Numbered from the stretch's first letter, positions 52,791 to 62,702 are shown. The stretch is 64,000 bases of DNA from Cerasicoccus maritimus (GCA_031296935.1 JAVDPD010000014.1:1-64000), one strand, 5' to 3'. The notes: a model not told the origin generated them from the sequence alone. A program made the numbers and translations.

Positions 52791-52838
52791 CCATTTGCCC
52801 AATGGGCAAATCTACCGGTGCAGCGGGACGCTGCTCTA
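52791..52838 (+). repeat. Double-hairpin repeat, copy D
   Basis: CCATTTGCCC/GGGCAAATC and GCAGCG/CGCTGC stems; the following CTCTAGC contains the TAG stop (minus strand) of the LacI-type regulator gene. Confidence 0.87.
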
Positions 52839-53846
52839 GCTGACGACGCTGGACTGGCGGATGATCAGCTCGGGTTTGACGCAGTTGGACTCAACCTGCT
52901 TGCCCTCAATGAGTTGCTCCAGCATCTCGACGGCGGCGTAGCCGCGCTGGGTGGGCTTTTGGTCAACGCTGGTGATGGGGACGCTGCACGCCTCGCAGAA
53001 AGCGGAGTTGTCGATGCCAGTGACTTTGACGTCTTCTGGTACGCGGATACCCCGACTGATGAGCTCGTTGATCACGCCGATGGCTTGTGAGTCAGATTGC
53101 GCGCAGATGCCGTCAAATTGATGGCCGGCTTCGAGGGCGCCGATCAGGGCCGCGCGGGCAGTGGAGCTTTTAAAGCCGGTGTGCATTTGTGGCATGGGGA
53201 ACACAAGGTGCTCGTTGACCTCCAGTCCGGCTTCGCTCATGGCGCGACGGAAGCCCTTGGTGCGCAGAGGCATGGTGTCGAAGGTGGCAATTTTTTTGCA
53301 GCCCTGTTCGATTAAATGCTTGGTGCTCAGGTAGCAGGTGTCTTCCTCGACGAGGCCCGTGTTGGGGATGCTCTCGTGGATCGGGTCGCTGAAGGTGCTG
53401 ACCAGGTGAAGGCCCTCCTTTTTGAGCTTGAGGAGCAGCGGGATGGCTTCCATGTGGAACACGCCGCTGAGCACGACGCCGTCGACCATGCCGGTGTGGA
53501 GTCCCTCGAGCCGCTGGATGTAGTCTTCGTGTTCGGTGACGAAGTTTAGCATCATGCGGAGGTTGAGGTTGTGCGCGGCCTCGGCCATGCCCTCCAGTGA
53601 GTCCTCAGTGAGGCTGGCCCCCTTGGCCCCCATGCGATGCATGAAGACGCCGATTGCGCCTTGCCGTTTGGCCAGCAGGGCGATGGAGTTGAAGTTTCGC
53701 TTGTAGCCGAGCTCTTCGGCTTTGGCTTTGATGGCCTCGATCAACTCTTTGCGGGCGCCGGTGGTGCCCAGCTTATCGTTGATCACTTTAGAAACAAGGG
53801 AAACGGAGACGCCGACTTCATCGGCAATATCTTTGAGGCTGGCCAT
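52836..53846 (-). CDS. LacI/GalR-family transcriptional regulator
   Basis: 336 residues. The N-terminal HTH MASLKDIADEVGVSVSLVSKVIN and hinge helix are followed by a periplasmic-binding-protein-like sensor domain (AIGVFMHRMG, GVVLSGVFHMEAIPLL, DGICAQSDSQAIGVINELISRGIRVPEDVKVTGIDN). GIDNSAFCEACSVPITSVDQKP is the ligand-domain end signature. It probably represses sugar-use genes; no such operon is adjacent. Its stop codon is in double-hairpin repeat copy D. Confidence 0.95.
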   Translation of the reverse strand: MASLKDIADEVGVSVSLVSKVINDKLGTTGARKELIEAIKAKAEELGYKRNFNSIALLAKRQGAIGVFMHRMGAKGASLTEDSLEGMAEAAHNLNLRMMLNFVTEHEDYIQRLEGLHTGMVDGVVLSGVFHMEAIPLLLKLKKEGLHLVSTFSDPIHESIPNTGLVEEDTCYLSTKHLIEQGCKKIATFDTMPLRTKGFRRAMSEAGLEVNEHLVFPMPQMHTGFKSSTARAALIGALEAGHQFDGICAQSDSQAIGVINELISRGIRVPEDVKVTGIDNSAFCEACSVPITSVDQKPTQRGYAAVEMLEQLIEGKQVESNCVKPELIIRQSSVVS

Positions 53847-53976
53847 AAGCGTAGAATCTCAATGGCTGTTCTCGGGACAGGAAAGCAAAAAAAAGCAACT
53901 GAGAAATATTAGTAGTTAATCTATCCCTTGATAAAGAGCGGCAGGGCAATATAGTTTTCCTCAAATTTGGTTTTGT

Positions 53977-54597
53977 TTACTTAAAAATGAGGGTCTGGCT
54001 GATTAGCTCAAAGCCGGGCATTGCGTTGGGGAGGTCATCGGACATGTAAAATTCCGTGACGAGAATGCCCTTGTTTTTGCCGGGAACGACACAGGCAAAG
54101 ACGCGGCAGCCGCCGGGCATGATGTTCATAACCTTGCCTTTGAGGTGGCGGCCGACACCGTTGTACTGGCCCCAAGTTTCAAAATCGCCGTAGGAGTAGG
54201 TGTTGACCGCTGTGCCATCGAGCGCGGTGAGCACGCTTTGCATGGTGCTCTCCAGGTTCATGCCTGAGTTGGCGTCGAAAATCTCGATCATGATGTGGGA
54301 AGCGCCCCCGGTTTCGATCGAAAAGAGGCGGTCGGGATCGTAGTCGGCCTGGTGACTCGCGATTTCCCAATCCTTGGGGTATTTCAAGCTGAAACCAGGG
54401 CGGTTGATCGTGGCCAACTCTGACTCCGACCAAGTGGCAGCGTCTTCGAGAGCTTCTTCTCGGTCGTCTTCGGGGTCGTCGAAAAAGAATGCGAGCGGTA
54501 AGGTCAACACATTTGCTGAAGCCCAAGTGGCGACAGTAAAGAAGACCATGAGCAGGATTTTCGGACGACAGTAGCTGGCTGCGAATTTATGCATCAC
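53977..54597 (-). CDS. Exported PsbP/DUF1795-like protein
   Basis: 206 residues, signal peptide-like N-terminus (ILLMVFFTVATWASANVL), though an early FFFDD segment and an acidic stretch (DDPEDDREEALEDA) follow. The C-terminal ~140 residues resemble the DUF1795/PsbP-type fold: FSLKYPKDWEIAS, IMIEIFDANSGMNLES, GILVTEFYMSDD and FELISQTLIF. The fold is used by many periplasmic proteins of unknown role. Two starts (54597, 54594) are equivalent. It lies upstream of the metallo-hydrolase gene on the same strand, 57 bp away. Confidence 0.7.
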   Translation of the reverse strand: MMHKFAASYCRPKILLMVFFTVATWASANVLTLPLAFFFDDPEDDREEALEDAATWSESELATINRPGFSLKYPKDWEIASHQADYDPDRLFSIETGGASHIMIEIFDANSGMNLESTMQSVLTALDGTAVNTYSYGDFETWGQYNGVGRHLKGKVMNIMPGGCRVFACVVPGKNKGILVTEFYMSDDLPNAMPGFELISQTLIFK

Positions 54598-54654
54598 CTA
54601 TACTTATTAAGATATACAGCAGGACCTTTGGTTCAACCTAATTTTATAAATTGT

Positions 54655-56073
54655 TTACAATTGGACTTCCTCCCCGGGCAGAAGGTCATGCACCTGTAGT
54701 TTGGGGTTGAAATCCAGCAGTTCGTCAAAGAACCAACCGCGGGCCTCAGGGTCGCCGTGAGTCAGTGCAATGGCGCGTGGGTCTAGCGAATTGGCGAACT
54801 GAAGCAGCTCGTCGCGGTCGGCGTGGCCACTGAGGTCAAACTGCTCGATGTGGGCGCGCACGGGGGCGGCGTGGTCGGGCACCGAGAACAGGAAGCTGTC
54901 GTTATGGGCTGCCGCAAGGAGCTCGCCGCCGGGCGTTTCCGGGTCGCAGTAGCCAACGAAGCAAATGGAGTTGGCGTGGTCGTCGAGCATGGCCGCCGCA
55001 GCGTGGTACGAGGGCGTGTGCTCCACGAGCATGCCGCTGGAGAGCACATAAATGCCCTTGGAGCCAGGGCTGTTGCCGGGCTTGAAGGGAGGTGGAGGCT
55101 GGACTTTGAGTTGCTTGAGCACTGAGCGGCGGAAGTGCACGCCGCCGACTTTGCGCGAAATCGCGTCAAAATAATCCACAATGTCCATGCCGAGCCCGGC
55201 GCAGTAGATTGGGCACACGGGCAGGTCGCCGGTTTGGCGGGCATTGTAGAGCAGTTGTAAGATCTCCTGCATGCGGCCGAGGGCGAACACGGGGATTAGC
55301 GCGCAGCCGCCGCGGGAAATCGTGTTGGAGATGGTGGAAATCAGGCGCTCGACTTCGCTTTCGCGTGTGCGGTCGGGCACGCGGCCCTTGCTGCCGCGCG
55401 TCGTCTCCATGACGAGCGTGTCAGTGGACTCGATGGGGAAATCCGCGCCATCGAGCGTGGCCTGGTCGCCAAACATGACGTCGCCCGTGAAGAATATGCG
55501 GCGGTGTTTGTAAACAAAGCTCACGCCGGCGGCTCCGGCAATGTGGCCAGCGCGGTGCAGGGTAAAAGTCAGCTCCTCGCCGTTGCGCTCGATGCTGCGT
55601 GGCTGATTGTAGGTGAGGCCCACGAGGGCGCGGTCGACCTCGTCGACTTCGGCAAAGGTGTAGAGCGGCAGGTCGACGTTGCCGAGCTCGTCGCGCTGGC
55701 GCTTCATTACATTGACGGAGTTGCGCAGCATGCGGTGGGCGAGCATTTGGGAGGCGCGGCTGGTCACGAAGAGTGCTTCGGGGTGCTGGCGGCACACGAT
55801 GGGCAGTGAGCCCAGGTGGTCGAGGTGGCAGTGGGTGAGCACCACGAGATCCAGCGGGCCGTCGCCCAGCAGGTCGTAATTGGGGGTCGACTCACGGCCG
55901 ACGCTTTTCGGGTCGAGCCCGGCGTCAATCAGCACGCGAAAGGGGCCAATCTCCGCAAGGAGGGAGTTGGCGCCGATGCGTCGGTGTCGGCCTAAGTCAG
56001 TGATCTGCATGAGGTCCAATTTTGAACCATTTGCGTGGTGAGTCGATGGCGGAATCTGTGTGCGGTTGCTCAA
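54655..56073 (-). CDS. Beta-CASP metallo-hydrolase (CPSF-type RNA exonuclease)
   Basis: 472 residues. The metal-binding site is HCHLDH (residues 81-86) inside VVLTHCHLDHLGSLPI, plus the GHIAGAAG His, TGDV Asp and the later LSGHAD. The beta-CASP/RMMBL end is present: GKIY..SSGM and THGDPEARGWFFDEL. The family cleaves RNA, with possible 5' exonuclease or endonuclease activity. Start: a TTG at 56073 overlaps the apaG stop codon (TTGA) and gives coupling; the ATG at 56010 (MQITDLGRHR) is the alternative. The long frames on the other strand are shadows. Confidence 0.93.
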   Translation of the reverse strand: MSNRTQIPPSTHHANGSKLDLMQITDLGRHRRIGANSLLAEIGPFRVLIDAGLDPKSVGRESTPNYDLLGDGPLDLVVLTHCHLDHLGSLPIVCRQHPEALFVTSRASQMLAHRMLRNSVNVMKRQRDELGNVDLPLYTFAEVDEVDRALVGLTYNQPRSIERNGEELTFTLHRAGHIAGAAGVSFVYKHRRIFFTGDVMFGDQATLDGADFPIESTDTLVMETTRGSKGRVPDRTRESEVERLISTISNTISRGGCALIPVFALGRMQEILQLLYNARQTGDLPVCPIYCAGLGMDIVDYFDAISRKVGGVHFRRSVLKQLKVQPPPPFKPGNSPGSKGIYVLSSGMLVEHTPSYHAAAAMLDDHANSICFVGYCDPETPGGELLAAAHNDSFLFSVPDHAAPVRAHIEQFDLSGHADRDELLQFANSLDPRAIALTHGDPEARGWFFDELLDFNPKLQVHDLLPGEEVQL

Positions 56074-56474
56074 TTTAAATCAGTCGGAATATTCATTTCG
56101 AAGCGTGGAATGCGGGTAAACACGGCCCCGCCCAACTCATCAAGCCCATGAAATGCGCCTTCGGCGGCGGCATTTTGGTCGCTGATGTGGTAGCTGTTGT
56201 AGGTAAAGCTTTCTCCGGGCTCTAGGCGAGGTGTTTTCTGGACGATTTTATTGCCCTCCACCACGATCTTGTTGCCGTCGGCATGTTCGATGATCCACTT
56301 GCGTCCGAGCAGGGTGACGGCGCGGTCGGACAAGTTTTTGATCGTGATGAAGTAGATGAACGCGTGGGCGCGCCCGTCGGTGGGCTCGTCTATTTGCTGG
56401 TAAACCACACGGTCGATTTCGACGCGCAGGCCGGGCAGTTCCAGCGCCACATTTTCCGGTTGGCTTTCGGACAT
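56070..56474 (-). CDS. apaG: ApaG protein
   Basis: 134 residues, ApaG/DUF525 beta-sandwich: FIYFITIKNLSDRAVTLLGRKWIIEHADG, PGESFTYNSYHISDQNAAAEGAFHG and EMNIPTDLN. Its role is uncertain; mutants in enterobacteria change Co/Mg sensitivity, and the domain resembles a phosphate-binding fibronectin-like fold. Start MSESQPENVA at 56474 (upstream frame rejected). The stop overlaps the next gene's TTG start. Confidence 0.93.
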   Translation of the reverse strand: MSESQPENVALELPGLRVEIDRVVYQQIDEPTDGRAHAFIYFITIKNLSDRAVTLLGRKWIIEHADGNKIVVEGNKIVQKTPRLEPGESFTYNSYHISDQNAAAEGAFHGLDELGGAVFTRIPRFEMNIPTDLN

Positions 56475-56557
56475 CAAAGCAAACTGACCATTTTTCGGGC
56501 CAGTTGCAATGCAAGGTGTTACGGAATTGTCCGTCGGTACTTCCGACCGCTTAGCGG

Positions 56558-57145
56558 TCAATTCACCCGCGAATGGGTTCGGCGGCTACGCAAGACGAAG
56601 ACCATGCCTAATAGGCCGGTAATCAGCGCATAAGTGGAGGGCTCGGGGATGATCGGTTCGGCGGCCAGTGTCGCGGTCCAGTTGATGGTATTGCCGCTGC
56701 CGGTCAGCACGCCGGAATCGCCGTTGCTGAGTCCGAGATCCGCCAAGGTAATTGAGTCAAAGGTGATGTCGCCGACAATATAGTCGCCCGCAGTGTAATT
56801 TTCGGGAGCGTAGAACTGCGTCGTCGAAAAACCGAAGGACATGCCTTCGAAACTGTCGGCTTCCAGGACCGTGCCGTCGGGGAGGCCGTCCCAGGGGTAA
56901 GGCGTGTCCACGCCACCGCTGGAATACGAGTAGTCAGAGAGCGAGCGGAGGCCCTGATCGTCACTGATCGACCAGTAGTCGCCAGCTTCATTCGCAACGA
57001 GCGAGTAGCTGTCCAGCGAGCCAGTGTAGCTCATCGTGACGCTGTTCAGGTCGGTATCGTAGCTGATGGTGAGTTCGATCACGGCAGATGCTGAGGTGCT
57101 CAGCAGGGGGGACGCCGCGAGAAGTAGGCTGGGGATTAATTTCAT
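56558..57145 (-). CDS. PEP-CTERM exosortase-sorted protein
   Basis: 195 residues: N-terminal signal (MKLIPSLLLAASPLLSTSASA), low-complexity beta-type middle, and C-terminal IPEPSTYALITGLLGMVFVLRSRR. That is the PEP motif, a membrane helix and a basic cluster recognised by an exosortase. The mature domain has SYDTDLNSVTMSYTGSLDSYSL and repeated short SGNTINW-type segments; function unknown. The exosortase gene is not in the window. Confidence 0.9.
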   Translation of the reverse strand: MKLIPSLLLAASPLLSTSASAVIELTISYDTDLNSVTMSYTGSLDSYSLVANEAGDYWSISDDQGLRSLSDYSYSSGGVDTPYPWDGLPDGTVLEADSFEGMSFGFSTTQFYAPENYTAGDYIVGDITFDSITLADLGLSNGDSGVLTGSGNTINWTATLAAEPIIPEPSTYALITGLLGMVFVLRSRRTHSRVN

Positions 57146-57294
57146 AGCGTATGCATAAAAACGCCTGCCACCACCTCGATGTCAATGAGGGCTAAGGATA
57201 CTAATCTCTTTACAATGCGGCCTTATTTCTGTTGCGAAACGTGCTAATAAATATACTTAAAATACCATATTGAAATTTTTGACTGGATGCGCAC

Positions 57295-57326
57295 AAAAAA
57301 ACGCCAGCTCGGTGGCTGACGTTTTT
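57295..57326 (-). terminator. Rho-independent terminator of ftsH
   Basis: AACG-CAGC (57300-57308) and GCTG-CGTT (57315-57323) pair around a TCGGTG loop with one mismatch. The A-run at 57295-57300 is the T-run on the minus strand. Confidence 0.8.
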
Positions 57327-57349
57327 GAAAAGATTGATTGCTCGATCCT

Positions 57350-59473
57350 TTAGGCGGGCATGCCTGCTGGGGCGGCACCGGGGAGGCCTTCGTCGTTGTC
57401 GTCCTCCTTGGTCTTCGGCTTTTGGGTGGGCTTCTCCTCTTCCTCTTCCTTTTCGGGGGGAGGTGTGGTGTTGTTGATCACCGGAGAGCGCAGCTCGCCA
57501 AACTCGAGGATTTCGTGGACGTGCTTGCCGTCGATCGTCTCGTATTCGAGCAGGGCTTCGGCAATGCCTTCGAGGGCCTTGCGATGCTCTTCGATGATCT
57601 GCTCAGCGCGCTTGTATTGCGCGTTGAGGATCTTCTGCATCTCGGAGTCGATCTTGCGGGCGGTTTCCTCGGAGTAGTCCTGGTTGCGGGTGATTTCCTT
57701 GGCCAGGAAGATGTGCTGCTGGTTTTCGCCCAGTGCAATCGGGCCAAGCTCGCTCATGCCGAGGTCGCACACCATGGTGCGGGCGGCGCGGGTGGCCTGC
57801 TTGATGTCGCTGGATGCGCCGCTGGAGAAATCGCCCGTTTCGAGCTCTTCGCCAATGCGGCCTGCCATGCAGCAGCAAATGAAGTTGAGGATGTCGTTCT
57901 TGGTCTCGCCGAGGACTTCTTTGGTTGGCGTGAGCATGGCCATGCCGAGGGCGCGTCCGCGCGGAAGAATCGTCACCTTGTGCAGCTCGTGATTCTTGCT
58001 CTTGAGAACGGCTTGGACGAGCGCGTGGCCGGCTTCGTGGAAGGCGGTGGAGCGCTTGTCTTCTTCGTCCATAAGCTTGCGGCGCTCGCGGCCATAGGCG
58101 ATCTTGTCACGCGCTTCCTCGATGTCGGCGGCGTCGACTTCGGTCTTGTCGCGACGGGCGGCCACGAGGGCGGCTTCGTTGAGCAAGTTGGCGAGGTCGG
58201 CACCGGAGAATCCTGCGGTGCTGCGGGCCACGCGGCCGAGGTCGATGTCGCGCGCCATCTTGATCTTCTTGGCGTGCACGCGGAGAATTTCTTCGCGACC
58301 CTTGAGGTCGGGCAGGTCAATCAACACCTGGCGGTCGAAACGGCCGGGGCGCAGGAGCGCCTTGTCGAGGACGTCCGGGCGGTTCGTTGCGGCGATGATG
58401 ATGATGCCTTCGTGGCCGTCAAAACCGTCCATCTCAACGAGCAGCGAGTTGAGCGTTTGTTCGCGCTCGTCGTTGCCGCCGCCAAGACCGGCGCCACGCT
58501 GGCGACCGACGGCGTCGATTTCGTCGATAAAGACAATGCAGGGCGCGTTCTTGCGGCCTTGCTCAAACATGTCGCGGACACGCGCGGCGCCCACGCCGAC
58601 GAACATTTCCACGAAGTCTGAGCCGGAAATGGAGAAGAAAGGCACGTCTGCCTCGCCAGCCACTGCCTTGGCGAGCAGCGTCTTACCGGTGCCGGGAGGG
58701 CCCACCATGAGCACGCCCTTGGGCACCTTGCCGCCGATCTTCTGGAATTTCTTCGGGTCCTTGAGGAAGTCCACCACTTCGGCGACTTCTTCCTTGGCCT
58801 CATCGCAGCCGGCCACGTCCTTGAAGAGGAAGCGGTCCTTGTCGCGGGTGAGGAGCTTGGCGCGGCTCTTGCCGAAGGACATCGCGCCCTTGCCAGCCAT
58901 CTTGAGCTGGCGCACAAACAGGAAGTAAATCAGGCCAATGATGATCAGGAACGGCAGCAGGTTGACGAGGATTTCCATCATTACGGTGCTGGCCGGCTTG
59001 GCGACTACCTTGTAGGGTGCGTCCGGGTTGGTTAGCATATCGTAACGGGAGTCCGTCAGCTTGCCCGAGCAGGTGAACTGAATCAGGTCGTCCGGGAGGC
59101 TTTTGTCCGGGACCGCATTGTTCTTATTAGAACCTTCGGGGGTCGAGCCCGTGCTGGTGGAGGCGGCGTCAGCCTTTTCGACTGCTTCCGGCTTGGCGTT
59201 GGGGTTCTTCAGGGTGCCCCACATGGCGTACCACTGGCGGCCGCCGCTGGGATCTTCTTTGAGGTATAGCTCATTCAGCTCGCCGTTTTCCGCTTTGCGT
59301 ATCAACTCGGACACGGTCAACACCTCTGCGCCAGTCGGTTGACCGGGCGAGAAGCGCCACAGGAGGACAATCGCGGTAATGACCGCCAGCCAGATGAAGA
59401 TCATTTTCGGATGAAATGATCCGGGCGGTGGATTTTTTTGCGCGTCGTCGCGTTTTTCTTCGTTATCGCTCAT
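57350..59473 (-). CDS. ftsH: ATP-dependent zinc metalloprotease FtsH
   Basis: Membrane-bound AAA+ protease that degrades misfolded membrane and regulatory proteins. 707 residues, with a cytoplasmic N-terminal extension before the first helix ([20 protein letters not shown]) and a second helix ([20 protein letters not shown]) near residue 175. The AAA domain has Walker A GPPGTGKT (~257-264), [11 protein letters not shown] and the SRH arginines. The protease site is HEAGH (479-483). The C-terminus is acidic and proline-rich ([23 protein letters not shown]). tilS is encoded just upstream on the same strand, 30 bp away, a usual bacterial neighbour. Confidence 0.98.
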   Translation of the reverse strand: MSDNEEKRDDAQKNPPPGSFHPKMIFIWLAVITAIVLLWRFSPGQPTGAEVLTVSELIRKAENGELNELYLKEDPSGGRQWYAMWGTLKNPNAKPEAVEKADAASTSTGSTPEGSNKNNAVPDKSLPDDLIQFTCSGKLTDSRYDMLTNPDAPYKVVAKPASTVMMEILVNLLPFLIIIGLIYFLFVRQLKMAGKGAMSFGKSRAKLLTRDKDRFLFKDVAGCDEAKEEVAEVVDFLKDPKKFQKIGGKVPKGVLMVGPPGTGKTLLAKAVAGEADVPFFSISGSDFVEMFVGVGAARVRDMFEQGRKNAPCIVFIDEIDAVGRQRGAGLGGGNDEREQTLNSLLVEMDGFDGHEGIIIIAATNRPDVLDKALLRPGRFDRQVLIDLPDLKGREEILRVHAKKIKMARDIDLGRVARSTAGFSGADLANLLNEAALVAARRDKTEVDAADIEEARDKIAYGRERRKLMDEEDKRSTAFHEAGHALVQAVLKSKNHELHKVTILPRGRALGMAMLTPTKEVLGETKNDILNFICCCMAGRIGEELETGDFSSGASSDIKQATRAARTMVCDLGMSELGPIALGENQQHIFLAKEITRNQDYSEETARKIDSEMQKILNAQYKRAEQIIEEHRKALEGIAEALLEYETIDGKHVHEILEFGELRSPVINNTTPPPEKEEEEEKPTQKPKTKEDDNDEGLPGAAPAGMPA

Positions 59474-59502
59474 TTATAGGTAAAAAGAGTATCAATAATC
59501 AC

Positions 59503-60942
59503 CTAGGACGTCCGGTAAGTCAACCAAAGAGCCGATTTGGCTTCGGGCTGGATGCGGGCGTTTTCGCAGGGCAGTAGGCCAGGGACCCAGAGGATGTCCC
59601 CGCGTTTATCACAGACCACGGGCAGTCGCTTTCGTTCCCTTTCGGGGATTTTCCGGTCGGTGAAGCAATCTTGCAGCTTGCGCGAGCCGGGGCTGCCGAG
59701 CGGGCGGTAGCGGTCGCCGGGCTGCCAAAGCCGCACGGTTAGCGGGCAGGAGCCGATCCGGTCGGCGTCTAAATAAACGCATTCAGCCTCGGAAAATTCT
59801 CCGGCGCGGATTTGCGCATTGAGGCCTGAATCGAGCTCGACTTGGCGGCACATGAGCAAACCGGCGTCGGGTAAGGCGAGGCCGGCGCCGGGCGTTAATT
59901 TACGCGGCGACCAGCTGGGCGCGCGTTCGTCGATACGCAGGTGGATGAGGCCCTTGTCGTCGGCGACGAGGAACTGGCTTTTGCCCACGCTGAAGCGCAG
60001 CGGCTCTTCCTCGATCCAGCTCAGGAGCAGGTCGTCGATCGCGCCAGCGGAAAGATTATCTAGCAGGCCCATGCGGGCTAGCCAGCGGACGAGGGCGCGG
60101 CGCCAGATGGCGCGGGGCTTGCCGCGCAGGCTGTTGGGCGCGAGGCGGTCCTGCTGCTCCTTGGCGGGGAAGACGGACTCCAGCCAGCTCTCGAGCGCAT
60201 CGGCGTCTTCTTCTAACAGTTGGCGCGCGCGGATGGCGCCGGAAAGCGCGTCGCTGGGGCTGGCTTCCTGGAGGGCGGGCCAAACGCTTAGGCGAATGCG
60301 GTTGCGGAAGTATTCGTTGGACTGGTTGCTGGCGTCCTCGCGCCACGGAATGTCGAGCGCGCGCAGGCCGTCGACAATTGCCTCGCGGGACCACTCCAGC
60401 ATTGGGCGCAGGTGGACGGGGCTGTTGCGGGCCGGTTGGCTGACGGGGCGCGGAGCGGCGAGGCCGTCGGACCCCGAACCGCGCGCCAGGCGCATGAGCT
60501 GGGTTTCGGCGACGTCGTTGGCGTGCTGGCCCAGGCAGACGATTGCGCAATTGGCGTCCGAGAAAAACTTCAGGCGCGCGTCGCGGAGTTGGCTTTCGCT
60601 GGCTTGGTCACCGGGCTTGAGGCCCGCGTGGCCGAGGTCAAACTTCAGGCCGAGGCTTTGGGCGACTTCGCGCACGAAGGCGGCGTCGGCATCGGCAGCT
60701 TCGCCGCGCAGGCCGTGATTGAAATGCAAGACGCGGAGCTGGCCGCGACGTTGCGGGTAGCGCGCCCAGAGCAGGAGCAGCAAAGCCAGAGAATCCGCGC
60801 CACCCGAGCAGGCGACGCCCCAGCTGACCTTAAACTGGTCAATGACGTGGGTTGTGGCCGGGTGTAGCGACTCCTCTTTCCAGAGGTCGGCGAGGCGCAG
60901 TGCTTGTTGGAACCAATCAGTCACGGTGGGGCAGTATGACAA
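59503..60942 (-). CDS. tilS: tRNA(Ile)-lysidine synthase
   Basis: Adds lysine to C34 of the AUA-reading tRNA-Ile, essential for decoding. 479 residues. The PP-loop is SGGADS (46-51), followed by VLHFNHGLRGEAADADAAF and a LGQHANDVAETQLMRLARGSG region conserved in the family. The C-terminal TilS_C domain has VRLWQPGDRYRPLG and LQDCFTDRKIPERERKRLPVV. ftsH is directly downstream on the same strand, so the two are probably one operon. Start MSYCPTVTDW. Confidence 0.97.
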   Translation of the reverse strand: MSYCPTVTDWFQQALRLADLWKEESLHPATTHVIDQFKVSWGVACSGGADSLALLLLLWARYPQRRGQLRVLHFNHGLRGEAADADAAFVREVAQSLGLKFDLGHAGLKPGDQASESQLRDARLKFFSDANCAIVCLGQHANDVAETQLMRLARGSGSDGLAAPRPVSQPARNSPVHLRPMLEWSREAIVDGLRALDIPWREDASNQSNEYFRNRIRLSVWPALQEASPSDALSGAIRARQLLEEDADALESWLESVFPAKEQQDRLAPNSLRGKPRAIWRRALVRWLARMGLLDNLSAGAIDDLLLSWIEEEPLRFSVGKSQFLVADDKGLIHLRIDERAPSWSPRKLTPGAGLALPDAGLLMCRQVELDSGLNAQIRAGEFSEAECVYLDADRIGSCPLTVRLWQPGDRYRPLGSPGSRKLQDCFTDRKIPERERKRLPVVCDKRGDILWVPGLLPCENARIQPEAKSALWLTYRTS

Positions 60943-61005
60943 ATGCTCGGGCCAACGCGAACACTCGCGGCCCGGATGCGTGCTTTGGCGATTGTTTTAC
61001 AGGAC

Positions 61006-61656
61006 TTACTCGGCGGCGAGGTCGAGCAGCTCCTTGTCGCGGGCGGCGCGCACGGCGTCTACGATGGCGATGCCCACCAAGTCCATGGAGGCCAGCTGCT
61101 GGAACCGTTCTTCGAATTCGTCGCGCTCTTCTTCGGTGAAAATCTTGCGCTGCAGGCGGCAGGCTTCCACGAGGGCCAGCAGGGCGGTTTCCTCGGGGGA
61201 GGGGATTTCGTCGGGGTTGAGCACGAGCTCGCGCACTTGCTCAATCACGTCGGCGCGCATGCGCTCGTCAGCCTGCGGGTAGATGGGGGCCTTGCGATTC
61301 TTAATGAAGAAAATCTTGTCCTTCTTTTCGAGGATTTCCTCGTGGACGAGGCTCTCCAGCGTCTTGGAGACGAGCAGGTTGCCCTGGAGTGCCAGACGGC
61401 CAACGGCCTTGCGCAGCGGAATTTCCTTGTCGCCTTCGCGGACGACTTGCAGCGCGGAGTTGAGCAGCGGACGCTGTGGATAAGCCTCCTGCAACACGAT
61501 GATTTTCTCCGCATCGGAGTCGATGATCTTGCGGAAGGTCATTTCGAGCAGGAACGCGCCCGCGAGACCAATCTCCAGCGACTTGCGCGGAAGAGCGTGA
61601 AATTTGCCGGTTTTCGGATCCAGTGCGAGTACGAGTAGCTGCTCGGCGAATGTCAT
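61006..61656 (-). CDS. GPP34 (Golgi phosphoprotein 3-like) family protein
   Basis: 216 residues. The segments TFAEQLLVLALDPKTGKF, GLAGAFLLEMTFRKIIDSDAEKIIVL and the C-terminal EVxxLQRKIFTEEERDEFEERFQQLASMDLVGIAIVDAVRA are the GPP34/GOLPH3 pattern. In eukaryotes the family binds PI4P at the Golgi; bacterial members, widespread in actinobacteria and scattered elsewhere, have no agreed role. No signal peptide or membrane helix. Start MTFAEQLLV at 61656. Confidence 0.88.
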   Translation of the reverse strand: MTFAEQLLVLALDPKTGKFHALPRKSLEIGLAGAFLLEMTFRKIIDSDAEKIIVLQEAYPQRPLLNSALQVVREGDKEIPLRKAVGRLALQGNLLVSKTLESLVHEEILEKKDKIFFIKNRKAPIYPQADERMRADVIEQVRELVLNPDEIPSPEETALLALVEACRLQRKIFTEEERDEFEERFQQLASMDLVGIAIVDAVRAARDKELLDLAAE

Positions 61657-61697
61657 GGGCGCAGTGAAGCGTGTTTCGGCTCCGGCGGAAAGCCTAT

Positions 61698-61918
61698 TTT
61701 TCGGAGGACGGAGGTCGGAGGACGGAGGACGGGGGTCAGAGATCGGAGGTCAGCAGTCGGATGGTCGGAAGTCGGGGGTCAGAGATCGGAAGTCGGAGGT
61801 AATCCATACCTTGTTTCAGTTGCTCTATGCTAAGTCCTCCAGCGATTGTTTCAGATTATCCGACTGCCGACCTCTGACCTCCGACATCCGATCACTGGCC
61901 TCCGGCCTCTGGCCACCG
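61698..61918. repeat. Degenerate GGAGGTC/GTCAGAG repeat tract
   Basis: A run of imperfect units such as GGAGGACGGAGGTCGGAGG and GTCAGAGATCGGAGGTC on the left (about 61698-61798) faces CCGACCTCTGACCTCCGAC on the right (about 61855-61918), forming a large imperfect inverted repeat. Its purine strand bias could support triplex or hairpin formation. No gene overlaps it; the interval 61657-62139 is otherwise empty. Confidence 0.75.
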
Positions 61919-62139
61919 AATTCCGTAACTAACGCGTATCACAATTCTTCCTTGCAAGTAGTTAAGAATTCCTCCATTACTCGCGTCCGTTTTTACTGGG
62001 AAGAAGCGTGCGAAAAGTTAATTCGCGGGCGGAACTTCGGCAAAGACCCCGGGTGATTACCACCCACAGTGAGCTTGGTTCGGGGCGCCGGAATCCTGCT
62101 CGTTATCCTCCGGCGCTGAACAAGAAAAGAATCAAGACA

Positions 62140-62571
62140 GTGGACATATACGTTGGGAATATTCCCTACGATCTTACCGACGACGAACTGATGGGCATCT
62201 TTGGCGCCCACGGTGAAGTCAACTCGGCTAAAGTCATCATCGACCGTGAAACCGGTCGTTCCAAGGGCTTCGCGTTCGTCTCCATGGAGAGCGAAGAAGA
62301 AGCTAACGCAGCCGTAGAGGCCCTCAATGGAGCAGAAATCGGCGGACGCCCCGCCAAGGTTAATATTGCTCGTCCCCGTGAAGAGCGTCCCCCTCGCCGT
62401 GACTTCGGCGGTGGCGGCGGCGGCGGCTTCAAGCGCGGCGGCGGCGGTGGCGGTGGCTACCGTGGCGGCGGCGGTGGAGGCGGCTACGGCGGTGGCGGTG
62501 GCTACGGTGGCGGCGGCGGTGGCCGACGCGAGCGTGGCGGCGGCGGCGGTCGTGATCGTCGCGCCTTCTAA
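62140..62571 (+). CDS. Gly-rich RRM RNA-binding protein
   Basis: 143 residues. One [23 protein letters not shown] (RNP2 IYVGNI) and [12 protein letters not shown] (RNP1). Then come an arginine/proline linker and a long GGGG-rich tail with [14 protein letters not shown] and RRERGGG. The plan is that of cyanobacterial/verrucomicrobial Rbp proteins, induced by cold in cyanobacteria. The GTG at 62140 was chosen because the domain begins at once; the longer frame back to 62008 is arginine-rich but non-conserved. A terminator follows. Confidence 0.93.
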   Translation: MDIYVGNIPYDLTDDELMGIFGAHGEVNSAKVIIDRETGRSKGFAFVSMESEEEANAAVEALNGAEIGGRPAKVNIARPREERPPRRDFGGGGGGGFKRGGGGGGGYRGGGGGGGYGGGGGYGGGGGGRRERGGGGGRDRRAF

Positions 62572-62673
62572 GGCAGCTCAAGAGCTAACCATCTCCAGCT
62601 CTAGACAGCTGTTTTACGAGGTTGACGGCCCGGTAAGGGCCCAACCAAAATTTTCATCCTTTCCTGCGACACA

Positions 62674-62702
62674 AACGTCGGCCTGCAATGGCCGGCGTTT
62701 TC
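62674..62702 (+). terminator. Rho-independent terminator
   Basis: AACGTCGGCC (62674-62683) and GGCCGGCGTT (62690-62699) pair over 10 bp with one wobble, followed by T residues. It ends the RRM gene, about 100 bp after its stop. Confidence 0.82.

Noticed and set aside
57338..58621. Long frame antisense to ftsH, and a similar one (42395-43666) antisense to gnd
   Set aside because: Both mirror strongly conserved genes and have the Val/Gly/Leu-rich make-up typical of antisense shadows.
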